A model generated the notes under the pieces. It saw only the letters and a program-made list of their open reading frames with translations. It ran no database searches and was not told where the DNA came from. A stretch of DNA of 64,000 nt from Paracoccaceae bacterium (GTDB lineage: Bacteria; Pseudomonadota; Alphaproteobacteria; Rhodobacterales; Rhodobacteraceae): assembly GCA_017854585.1 (NCBI GenBank), contig JAFMHK010000001.1:62001-126000 (forward strand), written 5' to 3'. Below, piece by piece: positions 27,221 through 37,779 of this stretch. Each line of letters starts with the position of its first letter. Position 1 is the first letter of the stretch. Made by a program: the position numbers and the translations under genes.

Positions 27221-27362
27221 CTCGGGCCCTCACTGTGTCTTGATTGATCGTTTATCTATTTGGGGTTATCATCATCCGCATGGCTTTCGGCAAGGGTGAC
27301 CCGCAATAAGATGGGCGCCCGTCGCGGCCATTAAGGGCCTGAGCAGGCAAAGGCGTAGTCAC

Positions 27363-28184
27363 ATGTTTGAAGCACGGCGCAACAGGTCGACAATCGGGCT
27401 GATGTTCTCGCTGGCCGAGGTCATGTACGTCAGCACGGTGCGCAAAGTACGCCAATCACATGGAAATGCGGTTCTGTCTATTGGACTTAGCCTGTTCCAA
27501 TCGGCGCTTTTCCTGGCTGCCTTCTATTTCATGTTCAGCTTCATGGGCACCCGGACTGCGGCGATCCGTGGCAGTTTCCTGCTCTATCTGATGTCGGGGA
27601 TCTTTCTGTATCTGACGCACATCCAGACGGTTCGCTCCGTCATGAATGCGGAAAGTTCAACATCCGCCATGATGCAGCACGCGCCGATGAACACGATGGT
27701 GGGCATCGTTTCTGCGGCGGCATCCACCCTTTACGTCCAAACCCTGTCTCTGCTTGTGATGCTGTTTGTCATGCACACAGCGCTTGAGCCGATCGAGATC
27801 CATCGCTGGGCGCCCGCATTTCTCATGTACATTCTGGCATGGTTTTCCGGTATCGGCGTCGGCCTTGTGTTCATGGCGCTGAAGCCGTGGATACCCGATG
27901 TGATGGGCATCGTGCAGATGGTCTATATCCGCGCCAACATGATCGCATCAGGCAAGATGTTCGTGGCAAACATGCTGCCGAACTTCATGGTTCATCTGTT
28001 CGCGTGGAACCCGCTGTTTCACGCCATCGACCAAGGGCGCGGCTTCATCTTCGTGAACTATTTCCCACACAACACCAATTGGCAGTACCCGCTATATTTT
28101 TCGCTGGTCTTCATTCTGTTGGGGCTGATGGGCGATTTCTATACACGCAAACGGGCATCGGCGTCATGGGGCGCGACGCGCTAG
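27363..28184 (+). CDS. ABC-2 type polysaccharide export permease
   Basis: The 273-residue protein has about six hydrophobic segments and the layout of KpsM/Wzm-like ABC-2 permeases (RSTIGLMFSLAEVMYV at the N-terminus, then LSLFQSALFLAAFYFMF, and AWNPLFHAIDQGRGF in the ABC2-membrane signature position). It would export a capsular or other surface glycan across the inner membrane with a partner ATPase. No ATPase gene is adjacent, so the partner must be elsewhere. It diverges from cysQ across a 142-base gap. It ends in a four-base overlap (CTAG) with the convergent alkB. Confidence 0.85.
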   Translation: MFEARRNRSTIGLMFSLAEVMYVSTVRKVRQSHGNAVLSIGLSLFQSALFLAAFYFMFSFMGTRTAAIRGSFLLYLMSGIFLYLTHIQTVRSVMNAESSTSAMMQHAPMNTMVGIVSAAASTLYVQTLSLLVMLFVMHTALEPIEIHRWAPAFLMYILAWFSGIGVGLVFMALKPWIPDVMGIVQMVYIRANMIASGKMFVANMLPNFMVHLFAWNPLFHAIDQGRGFIFVNYFPHNTNWQYPLYFSLVFILLGLMGDFYTRKRASASWGATR

Positions 28185-28795
28185 GTGACAACGCGCAGCG
28201 TCAGGTTGATTCGTCCCCCCTTGGGCAGCAGACTGGACGATCCGGGGCGCAGCCTGTCGACCCCGTGATAGGCAAGCCGCGCATCGCCACCCATCACGGC
28301 GACATCGCCAGACTGCAGCCAGATAGATTGCGTCTTGCCACCGCGGATAACACCGCCCACCCGAAACAGCGCATCATCCCCCAACGAGATGGAAACAACC
28401 GGCATCGCGAAATCCGCTTCGTCTCTGTCTTGGTGCATACCCATGCGAGCGGCCGTATCGTAAAAATTGACTAAGCAGCATTCTGGCAACCTTTCGACCC
28501 CGCTTAGGCCGCGCCACACGGCCAGCACGCTTTCAGGAATTGCCGGCCAGGCCAGCCCACTGGGGTGTTCCCGCGCATAGCGATAGCCGCCCCTGTCGGC
28601 GATCCAGCCAAATTCCCCCGCCGCCGTCATCCGAACCGACATTGGCAAGCCTCGTTTCGTCTGAGGCACAAAGAGTGGCGCGGCCGACACCACTTGCCGC
28701 AAATCCGAGACCAGTTCCGCCTGAGCCAAGGCGCTCAGATACCCTTTGTGGATGTTCACGCCGGCCAGATTCACGGCACCCCGAGGCATTTCCAT
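28181..28795 (-). CDS. alkB: alpha-ketoglutarate-dependent DNA repair dioxygenase AlkB
   Basis: AlkB oxidatively removes alkyl groups such as 1-methyladenine and 3-methylcytosine from DNA using Fe(II) and 2-oxoglutarate. The 204-residue product shows the HxD iron ligands in MGMHQDRDEADF near residue 120, the distal His in LAYHGVDR near residue 175, and arginines RINLTLR at the C-terminus for 2-oxoglutarate binding. Length fits the family. It is divergent from dnaK. No ada-type genes or operator were seen. Confidence 0.93.
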   Translation of the reverse strand: MEMPRGAVNLAGVNIHKGYLSALAQAELVSDLRQVVSAAPLFVPQTKRGLPMSVRMTAAGEFGWIADRGGYRYAREHPSGLAWPAIPESVLAVWRGLSGVERLPECCLVNFYDTAARMGMHQDRDEADFAMPVVSISLGDDALFRVGGVIRGGKTQSIWLQSGDVAVMGGDARLAYHGVDRLRPGSSSLLPKGGRINLTLRVVT

Positions 28796-28827
28796 GATTT
28801 TCCTTCGCTTTCGACGCTCACGTGTGG

Positions 28828-28858
28828 CTTGCAGGGGTATATCCCCCTCCTTATATAA
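28828..28858 (+). promoter_or_regulatory. RpoH (sigma-32) promoter for dnaK
   Basis: CTTG at 28828-28831 and CTTATAT at 28850-28856 are separated by 18 bases. This matches the alphaproteobacterial heat-shock consensus CTTG-N17/18-CYTATNT. It lies about 105 bases upstream of the dnaK start on the correct strand. Confidence 0.8.
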
Positions 28859-28965
28859 CCCCCGAAGCTGGATGGGGCGTGCTCTCCATTCTATTTAACC
28901 GGTGGGCTGGGGGCCGAATGTGGACCCGCCACACCAGATCGCCTAATGAAAGGGACCTAATCGAT

Positions 28966-30876
28966 ATGGCCAAAGTGATCGGTATCGACCTCGGCACCAC
29001 GAACTCCTGCGTCGCCATCATGGATGGCTCGCAGCCGCGCGTCATTGAAAACGCCGAGGGCGCGCGCACAACTCCTTCGATCGTCGGCTACACAGACGAC
29101 GAACGCCTTGTTGGACAGGCTGCCAAGCGGCAGGCCGTAACCAACCCGGAAAACACGATTTTCGCGGTCAAGCGTCTGGTCGGTCGTCGTGTGACCGATG
29201 CAGAGGTTGAGAAGGACCGGAAGCTTGTCCCCTATAACATCATCGACGGTGGCAATGGCGACGCATGGGTAGAAGTGAAGGGTGAGAAATACTCCCCCTC
29301 GCAGGTTTCTGCCCTGATCCTTCAGAAGATGAAGGAAACCGCCGAGAGCTACCTTGGCGAAGATGTGACACAAGCCGTCATTACCGTGCCCGCCTACTTC
29401 AACGACGCCCAGCGTCAGGCGACCAAGGACGCCGGCAAGATCGCTGGCCTTGAAGTGTTGCGCATCATCAACGAGCCGACAGCGGCCGCGCTGGCCTATG
29501 GTCTGGACAAAAAAGACAACAAGACCATCGCCGTTTATGACCTTGGCGGCGGCACCTTCGATATCACCATTCTGGAAATCGACGACGGCCTGTTCGAGGT
29601 GAAATCCACCAACGGCGATACGTTTCTGGGTGGCGAAGACTTTGACATGCGCATCGTCAACTATCTGGCTGACGAGTTCAAAAAGGAAAACAGTGTCGAT
29701 CTGACGAAAGACAAGATGGCCCTCCAGCGCCTGAAAGAAGCCGCTGAGAAAGCCAAGATCGAACTTTCCTCTTCATCTCAGACCGAAATCAACCAGCCGT
29801 TCATCTCGATGGGCGCCAACGGTCAGCCGCTTCACATGGTCATGAAATTGACCCGCGCCAAGCTGGAAAGCTTGGTGGGCGATCTGATCAAGGCCTCGAT
29901 GAAACCTTGCGCCGCCGCATTGAAAGATGCCGGTTTGTCCAAGGGCGATATCGATGAGGTTGTTCTGGTCGGCGGGATGACCCGGATGCCAAAGGTGATC
30001 GAGGAAGTGACCAACTTCTTCGGTAAAGAGCCCCACAAGGGTGTGAACCCCGATGAGGTCGTTGCCTTGGGCGCCGCAATTCAAGCCGGCGTTCTGCAGG
30101 GTGATGTGAAAGACGTCGTGCTGCTTGACGTTACCCCTCTGTCTCTGGGCATCGAAACGCTTGGCGGCGTCTTTACCCGGTTGATCGACCGCAACACCAC
30201 GATCCCGACGAAAAAGTCGCAGATCTTTTCGACTGCGGAAGACAACCAGAATGCCGTGACGATCCGGGTGTTCCAAGGTGAGCGTGAAATGGCGACCGAC
30301 AACAAGATGTTGGGCCAGTTCAACCTTGAAAACATTCCGCCCGCACCGCGTGGGCTGCCGCAGATCGAAGTGACCTTCGACATTGACGCCAACGGCATCG
30401 TGTCGGTCGGCGCAAGGGACAAGGGCACCGGCAAGGAACAGCAGATCACGATCCAAGCGTCTGGCGGTCTGACCGATGATGACATCGAGCGCATGGTGAA
30501 GGAAGCCGAGGAAAACGCGGACGCAGACAAGGCCCGCAAGGAATTGGTCGAAGCCAAGAATCAGGCCGAAAGCCTGATCCATTCGACCAAGAAGTCCTTG
30601 GAAGAGCATGGAGAAAAGGTGGACCCGTCCACCGTTGAAGTGATCGAGTTGGCCGTGAAGGCGCTTGAAGAGCAGATGGAGTCCGAGGACGCCGGGAAAA
30701 TCAAATCCGGCATCCAGAATGTCACCGAGGCATCGATGCGTCTGGGAGAAGCGATCTACAAGGCCTCTGCCGAACAAGCCGAAGCTGGGGAGCGCGAAGG
30801 CGAACCAGGCGGTGTGGACGATGATATCGTCGATGCGGACTTCGAAGACCTCGACGACGATCGCAAACGCTCCTAA
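28966..30876 (+). CDS. dnaK: molecular chaperone DnaK (Hsp70)
   Basis: Hsp70 chaperone with ATPase-driven substrate binding, working with DnaJ and GrpE (both in this window). The 636-residue protein begins [19 protein letters not shown] (phosphate 1 motif). It contains [16 protein letters not shown] and [12 protein letters not shown] in the nucleotide-binding domain, [19 protein letters not shown] in the substrate domain, and a C-terminal acidic tail ending [14 protein letters not shown]. The frame is open 48 codons upstream, but the family start is ATG 28966. It has a strong RpoH-type promoter and is followed by dnaJ after 76 bases. Confidence 0.98.
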   Translation: MAKVIGIDLGTTNSCVAIMDGSQPRVIENAEGARTTPSIVGYTDDERLVGQAAKRQAVTNPENTIFAVKRLVGRRVTDAEVEKDRKLVPYNIIDGGNGDAWVEVKGEKYSPSQVSALILQKMKETAESYLGEDVTQAVITVPAYFNDAQRQATKDAGKIAGLEVLRIINEPTAAALAYGLDKKDNKTIAVYDLGGGTFDITILEIDDGLFEVKSTNGDTFLGGEDFDMRIVNYLADEFKKENSVDLTKDKMALQRLKEAAEKAKIELSSSSQTEINQPFISMGANGQPLHMVMKLTRAKLESLVGDLIKASMKPCAAALKDAGLSKGDIDEVVLVGGMTRMPKVIEEVTNFFGKEPHKGVNPDEVVALGAAIQAGVLQGDVKDVVLLDVTPLSLGIETLGGVFTRLIDRNTTIPTKKSQIFSTAEDNQNAVTIRVFQGEREMATDNKMLGQFNLENIPPAPRGLPQIEVTFDIDANGIVSVGARDKGTGKEQQITIQASGGLTDDDIERMVKEAEENADADKARKELVEAKNQAESLIHSTKKSLEEHGEKVDPSTVEVIELAVKALEEQMESEDAGKIKSGIQNVTEASMRLGEAIYKASAEQAEAGEREGEPGGVDDDIVDADFEDLDDDRKRS

Positions 30877-30899
30877 GCGCGTTATCTGACCCAAAGCGG

Positions 30900-30923
30900 C
30901 CGGCCAGGGGGAACCTTGGCCGG
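30900..30923 (+). terminator. stem-loop between dnaK and dnaJ
   Basis: A perfect 7-bp inverted repeat CCGGCCA...TGGCCGG with a 10-base loop lies in the 76-base dnaK-dnaJ gap. No U-run follows, so it may attenuate, stabilise the dnaK message or act as a processing signal rather than fully terminate. Confidence 0.4.
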
Positions 30924-30952
30924 TTCGCGCGTTTCAAGAGGGCGACCTGACC

Positions 30953-32116
30953 ATGGCAAAGCGGGATTATTACGAGGTGCTTGGCGTCAAGAAAGGCGCC
31001 ACGCCCGAAGAGATAAAGAAAGCCTATCGCACCAAAGCAAAAGAGCTTCATCCCGATCGCAACGGCGACAATCCTAACGCCGAGTCGATGTTCAAAGAGG
31101 CGAACGAGGCGCATGACGTCCTGAAGGACCCCGAGAAGAAGGCCGCTTATGACCGGTTCGGTCACGCCGCCTTTGACGGCGGCATGGCGGGCGGGCCGCG
31201 GGCTGGTGGCTTTGGCGGGGGTCAGGGCCAAGGCGATTTCGCCAGCGCCTTTTCTGACGTTTTCGAGGACCTTTTTGGCGACTTCATGGGTGGCGGCGGC
31301 CGTCAGGCAGGCGGGCGCAATCGGGCGTCTCGTGGTTCAGATCTTCGGTACAACCTCCGAATTAATCTGGAAGACGCCTATTCGGGGCTCCAGAAATCCA
31401 TTTCCGTACCGACCTCGGTCGCTTGCGATAACTGTAGCGGCACCGGGTCAGAGGCGGGGGCCGAGCCTGTCACGTGTCCAACCTGCTCGGGCATGGGCAA
31501 GGTGAGGGCGCAACAGGGATTCTTTACGGTTGAGCGGACCTGTCCGACATGTGGCGGTATGGGTCAGATCGTCAAGAACCCGTGCAACCAATGCGGTGGC
31601 GCAGGCCGAAAGCAAAAAGATCGCCAGTTGAACGTCAATATTCCCGCTGGGGTTGAAACCGGAACCCGCATCCGGTTGTCCGGCGAAGGTGAAGCGGGGC
31701 TGCGTGGTGGTCCGGCGGGCGATCTTTATATCTTTATTGAAGTGGCGGATCATCCGCTGTTCCAGCGTGACGGGATCGACCTGTTTTGCCGCGTTCCGGT
31801 ATCGATGGCATCCGCCGCTTTGGGCGGTGAAATCGAGGTTCCCACAATTGATGGCGGTCGGTCGCGTGTGCGGGTTCCCGAAGGGTCCCAATCAGGGCGG
31901 CAAATGCGTCTTCGCAGCAAAGGCATGCCTGCTTTGCGCGGCCCAGGTCAGGGCGATATGTATATCGAACTGGCTGTGGAAACCCCAGTCAAGCTGACGG
32001 CACGGCAAAAAGAACTGCTGCGTGAGTTCGAAGATTCCTGTGCACAGTCGAACAATCCGAATGCATCCGGTTTTTTTGACAAGGTCAAAAGCTTCTGGGA
32101 CGGCATGAAGGGGTAG
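30953..32116 (+). CDS. dnaJ: molecular chaperone DnaJ
   Basis: DnaJ stimulates DnaK ATPase and delivers substrates. The 387-residue protein has the J domain with [10 protein letters not shown] (HPD motif near residue 33), a Gly/Phe-rich region (residues about 75-130), and four zinc-binding CxxCxGxG repeats between about 155 and 225 ([32 protein letters not shown]). C-terminal substrate domains follow. It lies behind dnaK in the usual order; an own promoter was not identified. Confidence 0.98.
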   Translation: MAKRDYYEVLGVKKGATPEEIKKAYRTKAKELHPDRNGDNPNAESMFKEANEAHDVLKDPEKKAAYDRFGHAAFDGGMAGGPRAGGFGGGQGQGDFASAFSDVFEDLFGDFMGGGGRQAGGRNRASRGSDLRYNLRINLEDAYSGLQKSISVPTSVACDNCSGTGSEAGAEPVTCPTCSGMGKVRAQQGFFTVERTCPTCGGMGQIVKNPCNQCGGAGRKQKDRQLNVNIPAGVETGTRIRLSGEGEAGLRGGPAGDLYIFIEVADHPLFQRDGIDLFCRVPVSMASAALGGEIEVPTIDGGRSRVRVPEGSQSGRQMRLRSKGMPALRGPGQGDMYIELAVETPVKLTARQKELLREFEDSCAQSNNPNASGFFDKVKSFWDGMKG

Positions 32117-32119
32117 CGC

Positions 32120-32133
32120 CGCAGATCTCTGCG
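32120..32133 (+). terminator. short hairpin between convergent dnaJ and maeB
   Basis: CGCAG-ATCT-CTGCG directly follows the dnaJ stop in the 57-base convergent gap. The stem is short and no T-run follows, so this is a weak terminator candidate at best. Confidence 0.25.
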
Positions 32134-32173
32134 CAGCTATTTACCCCTTCATCCCAAAAGCATCAGGCCCTTT

Positions 32174-34435
32174 TCACCGACCGATCTCGCAGGCGGCCAT
32201 CACTGCCATGTTGAGGATATCGTTCGCCGTCGAGACTGACGAGGCGATCTGAACCGGTCTTTCCAATCCTGTCAGGATCGGCCCGATCACGATGGCACCG
32301 GCCATTTCCTGCATCAGCTTCACCGAGATTGACGCCGAATGCCGCGCGGGCACGACCAGCACGTTTGCTGGCCCAGTCAAGCGATTGAACGGGTATTGTG
32401 CACGCACCTCAGCGTTCAGCGCCACATCCACCGTCATCTCGCCATCATACTCGAAATCAACGCCCCTCTCGTCCAGCACCTTTGGGGCCTGATGCATCTT
32501 TTCGGCGCGCTCGGACACGGGATACCCGAATGTCGAAAAGCTGACGAAGGCCACCCTTGGTTCAAGTCCAAGGTCGCGCGCAACGCCAGCGCCGCGCTCC
32601 GCGATCAGCGCCAGATCTTCAGCGTCCGGCCATTCATGCACCAGCGTATCTGCAATCAAGACAATCCTGCCCTTGTTCAACAGGGCCGTTACACCGACAG
32701 CGCCGTCCTTGGCTTGGACATCGAAGACTTTGCCAATCAGTTCAAGAACATGCGCCGATTTTCGCGTGGCGCCGGTAACCAGCCCATCCCCATGCCCATG
32801 CGCAAGCATCAGCGATGAAAAGACATGTCTATCGCGCGAGGCGAGACGATGAATGTCCTGCACATCATGGCCTTGCCGTTGAAGCCGCCGATAAAGGAAT
32901 TCCTTGTAGGTATCCAAATGCTCGGTGTTGGCGGCGTTCACCACCTCCAACTCCTTGACCGCATCGCCCAAGCCCGCAGCTTCCAGCTTTTGGCGCACAT
33001 CGTTTTCGCGCCCCACCACCAGCGCCTTGCCCAGACCGTTGCGCTGATAAGCTACGGCGGCGCGCAGCACCCGGACATCATCGCCTTCAGCAAAAATCAT
33101 CCGCGCCTGCGCGTTCTTTGCCCGCGCATAGATGCCTTGAAGAATGGAGCTCGTCGGATCCATTCGCGCCTGAAGCGCCTGCGCGTACCCTTCAAGATCG
33201 ATGATGGGCCGCCGTGAGACGCCCGTATCCATCCCCGCACGCGCCACGGCTGGCGGAATCATATAGATCAGGCGCGGATCAAATGGCGTCGGGATGATAT
33301 AATCCCGTCCAAAACTCAGCTTGCGGCCATAGGCCATCGCAACCTCGTCAGGCACATCCTCTCGGGCCAAGGCGGCAAGCGCCTCGGCGCAGGCGATCTT
33401 CATCTCGTCGTTGATGGCGCGGGCATGAACATCCAGTGCGCCCCGGAAAAGATAAGGAAAGCCCAAGACGTTATTGACCTGATTGGGGTAATCCGACCGA
33501 CCGGTGGCCACGATGGCATCCTCGCGCACTGCGTGCGCCTCTTCCGGCGTGATTTCGGGGTCTGGATTGGCCATGGCGAAAATAACAGGGTCGCTTGCCA
33601 TGGATTTCACCATCTCAGGCGTGACAGCGCCCTTGACCGAAACACCCAGAAAAACATCCGCGCCAATCATGGCTTCCTCTAGGGTGCGCATGTCTGTTTT
33701 CACGGCATGCGCTGACTTCCATTGGTTCATTCCGACGGTGCGGCCCTGATAAATGACGCCCTTGGTATCGCACATGATGCAGTTTTCGTGCCGCGCGCCC
33801 ATGGTCTTCAACAGCTCCAGACAGGCGATCCCCGCTGCGCCAGCGCCATTCAGCACAATCCTTACATCTTCGATCTTCTTACCAGAAAGATGGAGCGCGT
33901 TGATCAGCCCGGCGGCACAAATTACCGCCGTACCGTGCTGGTCGTCATGGAACACCGGGATATCCATCAGCTCTTTCAGCTGCTGTTCAATCATGAAGCA
34001 TTCCGGTGCCTTGATATCCTCAAGGTTGATCCCGCCAAATGATGGGCCCATCAGTTTGACCGCGTTGACGAACTCGCTCACGTCTTCGGTGTCCAACTCG
34101 ATATCGATGGAATTGATGTCGGCGAACCGCTTGAACAGAACCGCTTTGCCTTCCATCACCGGCTTGGATGCCAAAGCGCCAAGGTTTCCCAAGCCCAGAA
34201 CAGCAGTGCCATTCGAGATCACGGCAACCATGTTGCCCTTTGTCGTGTAATCGTAGGCCGCTTCCGGGTTTTCGGCGATCACCTCGCACGGCACCGCGAC
34301 CCCGGGGGAATAGGCAAGGCTGAGATCGCGCTGTGTGGTCATCCGGGTGGATGCCTGAATATCGATCTTTCCGGGACGCGGCTCAAGATGATAGGCCAAC
34401 GCCTCTTCTCGCGTGACTTTCGGAGTATTTGCCAT
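32174..34435 (-). CDS. maeB: NADP-dependent malic enzyme (MaeB, malic enzyme-phosphotransacetylase fusion)
   Basis: It oxidatively decarboxylates malate to pyruvate with NADP, supplying pyruvate and NADPH. The 753-residue length is typical of the fused type. Residues 1-430 form the malic enzyme part, with SLAYSPGVAVPC, VFHDDQHGTAVI and the Rossmann motif VLNGAGAAGIAC. Residues about 435-753 form a phosphate acetyltransferase-like domain (DGLVTGATRKSAH), which in this family is usually regulatory rather than catalytic. It is divergent from mutS, with both promoters in a 121-base gap. Confidence 0.95.
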   Translation of the reverse strand: MANTPKVTREEALAYHLEPRPGKIDIQASTRMTTQRDLSLAYSPGVAVPCEVIAENPEAAYDYTTKGNMVAVISNGTAVLGLGNLGALASKPVMEGKAVLFKRFADINSIDIELDTEDVSEFVNAVKLMGPSFGGINLEDIKAPECFMIEQQLKELMDIPVFHDDQHGTAVICAAGLINALHLSGKKIEDVRIVLNGAGAAGIACLELLKTMGARHENCIMCDTKGVIYQGRTVGMNQWKSAHAVKTDMRTLEEAMIGADVFLGVSVKGAVTPEMVKSMASDPVIFAMANPDPEITPEEAHAVREDAIVATGRSDYPNQVNNVLGFPYLFRGALDVHARAINDEMKIACAEALAALAREDVPDEVAMAYGRKLSFGRDYIIPTPFDPRLIYMIPPAVARAGMDTGVSRRPIIDLEGYAQALQARMDPTSSILQGIYARAKNAQARMIFAEGDDVRVLRAAVAYQRNGLGKALVVGRENDVRQKLEAAGLGDAVKELEVVNAANTEHLDTYKEFLYRRLQRQGHDVQDIHRLASRDRHVFSSLMLAHGHGDGLVTGATRKSAHVLELIGKVFDVQAKDGAVGVTALLNKGRIVLIADTLVHEWPDAEDLALIAERGAGVARDLGLEPRVAFVSFSTFGYPVSERAEKMHQAPKVLDERGVDFEYDGEMTVDVALNAEVRAQYPFNRLTGPANVLVVPARHSASISVKLMQEMAGAIVIGPILTGLERPVQIASSVSTANDILNMAVMAACEIGR

Positions 34436-34556
34436 AAGCGTTAGCCCTTCCTGAATCCTTCATGCGTTTTAGCGACAAGACCAAAGGCCCACAACTCATG
34501 GCTTTAATCCCCTCACGCGGGTCAGTAGGCTGCAACTTGCGGAACCGGGGGGATGC

Positions 34557-37196
34557 ATGACAGCGCAAGCAACGCCGATGATGGTGCAATACCTTGAAAT
34601 CAAAGCGCAATACCGAGATGCTCTTTTGTTTTATCGGATGGGCGACTTCTACGAGATGTTCTTTGACGACGCTGTGGCGGCGGCGGCGGCATTGGATATC
34701 GCCCTGACCAAACGCGGGAAGCATGATGGCGATGACATTCCCATGTGTGGCGTTCCCGCACACGCATCCGAGAACTATCTGCTGACATTGATCCGCAAGG
34801 GGTTTCGGGTGGCCGTTTGCGAGCAGATGGAAGACCCTGCGGAGGCGAAAAAGCGTGGGTCCAAGTCCGTGGTCCGACGTGATGTCGTGCGACTTGTTAC
34901 GCCCGGCACCTTGACCGAAGACAGCTTGCTTGACGCCCGGCGCCATAATTTCCTTGCTGCCTATGCAGAGGTGCGGGGCGAAGGGGCGCTTGCTTGGACG
35001 GATATTTCTACCGGCGCCTTTCATGTGATCGACTGCCCGCCCGTCAGGCTGGGCCCCGAGTTGGCGCGATTAGCGCCAAGAGAGGTCATCATATCGGACG
35101 GCCTCGACCGTGATGGGGTCAACGTCATCGACGAAATGGGCGCAGCCATTGCACCGTTATCACCGGCCAGTTTTGACAGCACATCGGCCGAAACGCGGTT
35201 GCAGCGGCTATTTCAGGTGCAGTCACTGGATGCTTTTGGCAGTTTCACGCGTCCCGACATTTCGGCCATGGGAGCGATCGTCGATTATCTGGAATTGACC
35301 CAGAAGGGGAACTTGCCGCTTCTGCGTCCGCCGGTGAAGCAGCTTGCAGGCGGGTTAATGCAGATTGATGCGGCGACCCGGCGCAACCTTGAACTGACCC
35401 AAAGCTTGTCTGGCGGGCGGGCAAACAGCCTTCTTTCAGTCATCGACCGCACCGCAACCGCAGGCGGTGGCCGTTTGCTGGAGCGGCGGCTTTCCAGCCC
35501 GTCAAGACATCTGGGTTTGATCCAAAGTCGCCATGACGCGGTATCGTTTTTTGTGTCTGAACCGCATGTTAGAGAGTTTCTGAGAGATGAGCTTCGCAAG
35601 GTACCCGACCTTGACCGGGCTCTTTCGCGTCTTGCGCTTGATCGCGGCGGGCCGCGAGATCTGGCCGCTATTCGGAACGGATTGGAGCAGGCGACAAAGA
35701 TCGCCCAAGGACTGGCAGCGCTTGATGCACCGGAACTTGTCGCACACACCAGACAGGCGTTGACGGGGCATAAGGCCGTGATTGACCTTCTGAATGAAGC
35801 ATTGATTGCTGAGCCGCCGCTACTGACCCGTGACGGTGGATTTGTCGCAAGTGGATACAACGAAGATCTTGACGAGGCGCGGAAACTCCGCGACGAGGGC
35901 CGCGGCGTCGTGGCTGCGATGCAAGCGGAATTTATCGAGGCGACAGGGGTCGCCACGCTGAAGATAAAGCACAACAACGTCTTGGGTTACTTCATCGAGA
36001 CAACGGCCACCCATGCCCAGAAAATGCTGTCGCCCCCCTTGTCTGAGAAGTTCATTCATCGGCAAACGACGGCGAACGCGGTCCGCTTTACGACTGTTGA
36101 GCTATCTGAGTTGGAAACGAAGATCCTGAATGCTGGGAATCGCGCGCTAGAGATCGAAAAGACGCTGTTTGAGACGCTTCGCCACGCGGTATTGCACGCG
36201 AATGACCCAATCGGGCAGGCCGCACAAGCGCTGGCAGAGCTGGATCTGAACGCATCGCTGGCCGCTCTGGCTACCCAACACGATTGGGTGCGCCCGGAAA
36301 TGGACGGAGGCCGCAGCTTCATGATCGAAGGTGGTCGGCATCCGGTCGTGCAGGCCGCCCTGACGAAATCTGGCGCTCCGTTCATCGCGAACGATTGCAG
36401 GCTTTCAGCGGATGGAAGCGACCCGGCCATCACGCTGCTCACGGGTCCGAACATGGCCGGCAAATCCACCTTTCTTCGGCAAAACGCGCTGATGGCGATT
36501 TTGGCACAAGCCGGCAGCTTTGTGCCTGCGCGGGCTGCAAAAATTGGGGTCGTCAGTCAGGTCTTCAGCCGGGTGGGTGCCTCGGACGATCTGGCGCGCG
36601 GACGTTCGACCTTCATGGTTGAAATGGTCGAGACCGCAACCATCCTGAATCAGGCGGACGATCGGGCGCTGGTCATTCTGGATGAGATCGGACGCGGCAC
36701 GGCCACCTATGATGGTTTGTCAATTGCATGGGCGACGTTGGAACACCTGCATGACGTCAATCGCTGTCGTGCCCTGTTCGCCACCCATTATCATGAGATG
36801 ACGGCGCTTGCTGGTCGGCTGGAGGGGCTGAAGAACGCGACGATGGCGGTCAAGGAGTGGGAGGGTGATGTTATTTTCCTGCATGAGGTCCGTGAGGGGG
36901 CCGCTGACCGATCCTATGGTGTCCAGGTGGCAAAGCTGGCCGGATTGCCTGCCGCCGTCATCAAGCGCGCCCAAGCCGTGTTGGAAGCCCTCGAAAAGGG
37001 AGAGCGGGAAGGTGGCCAGAGACAGAAGGCCCTGATTGATGATTTGCCGCTGTTTGCCGCAGCGCCAGCTGTGCCCATACAAAAAACCGCCCCATCCGTG
37101 GTGGAGGAGCGGTTGAAAGCAATTCATCCCGATGATTTGACGGCGCGGGAGGCCCTTCAGCTTATCTATGATCTGAAGGGCGTCATGGGCGAATGA
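34557..37196 (+). CDS. mutS: DNA mismatch repair protein MutS
   Basis: MutS recognises base mismatches and starts repair with MutL. The 879-residue protein contains the N-terminal mismatch-binding Phe-x-Glu motif in [10 protein letters not shown], the clamp and lever regions, Walker [16 protein letters not shown] near residue 635, Walker [17 protein letters not shown], and ATHYHEMT. The ATG at 34557 is preceded by a G-rich Shine-Dalgarno (GGGGGGA). Its stop abuts the stop of grpE: the sequence TGATCA serves both genes on opposite strands. Confidence 0.97.
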   Translation: MTAQATPMMVQYLEIKAQYRDALLFYRMGDFYEMFFDDAVAAAAALDIALTKRGKHDGDDIPMCGVPAHASENYLLTLIRKGFRVAVCEQMEDPAEAKKRGSKSVVRRDVVRLVTPGTLTEDSLLDARRHNFLAAYAEVRGEGALAWTDISTGAFHVIDCPPVRLGPELARLAPREVIISDGLDRDGVNVIDEMGAAIAPLSPASFDSTSAETRLQRLFQVQSLDAFGSFTRPDISAMGAIVDYLELTQKGNLPLLRPPVKQLAGGLMQIDAATRRNLELTQSLSGGRANSLLSVIDRTATAGGGRLLERRLSSPSRHLGLIQSRHDAVSFFVSEPHVREFLRDELRKVPDLDRALSRLALDRGGPRDLAAIRNGLEQATKIAQGLAALDAPELVAHTRQALTGHKAVIDLLNEALIAEPPLLTRDGGFVASGYNEDLDEARKLRDEGRGVVAAMQAEFIEATGVATLKIKHNNVLGYFIETTATHAQKMLSPPLSEKFIHRQTTANAVRFTTVELSELETKILNAGNRALEIEKTLFETLRHAVLHANDPIGQAAQALAELDLNASLAALATQHDWVRPEMDGGRSFMIEGGRHPVVQAALTKSGAPFIANDCRLSADGSDPAITLLTGPNMAGKSTFLRQNALMAILAQAGSFVPARAAKIGVVSQVFSRVGASDDLARGRSTFMVEMVETATILNQADDRALVILDEIGRGTATYDGLSIAWATLEHLHDVNRCRALFATHYHEMTALAGRLEGLKNATMAVKEWEGDVIFLHEVREGAADRSYGVQVAKLAGLPAAVIKRAQAVLEALEKGEREGGQRQKALIDDLPLFAAAPAVPIQKTAPSVVEERLKAIHPDDLTAREALQLIYDLKGVMGE

Positions 37197-37769
37197 TCAC
37201 CCCGGGGTGGACGACACGCCAACTTGGGCGGGACGCAACAACCGGTCATGCAACATGAAACCCTCGGCCATAATCTGAATGATCTCGCCGGACTTGGTCC
37301 CAGGGACCGGAGCCTCGAACATCGCCTGATGTTGTTGTGGGTCGAACGTATCGCCAACTTCCGGCACAATCGGGGTGACGCCGTGTTTGGAAAACACGTT
37401 CAGCAATTCGCGAAGTGTCAGCTCCACCCCTTCAATCACGCCGCCCGCCGCCGAGCGTTGCTCTTGTCCGGCAGCGTCGAGAGCGCGACGCAGGTTATCG
37501 TACACCGGCAGGAGGTCACGCAACAGCTTGGAGCCGCCATAAGCCTCAGCCTCACGGCGATCACGTTCCGCGCGCTTCCGAACGTTCTCGGATTCGGCCA
37601 GCGTACGTAACAAGCGATCCTTGAGTTCATCGCGCTCGATCCGCAAAGCATCAAGCTCCAGAGCGGTTGCATCAAACGCGGCGTGTTCTTCGGCGGCTTC
37701 CTCAGCCTCCAATTGATGCTCCAACGCATCTATATCGTCCAGAAACGGGTCTTCCTTCGGGTCTGCCAT
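37197..37769 (-). CDS. grpE: nucleotide exchange factor GrpE
   Basis: GrpE releases ADP from DnaK. The 190-residue protein has an acidic, coiled-coil N-terminus (residues about 10-60), the family core RTLAESENVRKRAERDR, LPVYDNLRRAL, and GVELTLRELLNVFSKHGV. The C-terminal beta domain contains FDPQQHQAMF. It is the second gene of an hrcA-grpE pair separated by 10 bases, as in many alphaproteobacteria. Confidence 0.96.
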   Translation of the reverse strand: MADPKEDPFLDDIDALEHQLEAEEAAEEHAAFDATALELDALRIERDELKDRLLRTLAESENVRKRAERDRREAEAYGGSKLLRDLLPVYDNLRRALDAAGQEQRSAAGGVIEGVELTLRELLNVFSKHGVTPIVPEVGDTFDPQQHQAMFEAPVPGTKSGEIIQIMAEGFMLHDRLLRPAQVGVSSTPG

Positions 37770-37779
37770 CCGTATCCTC

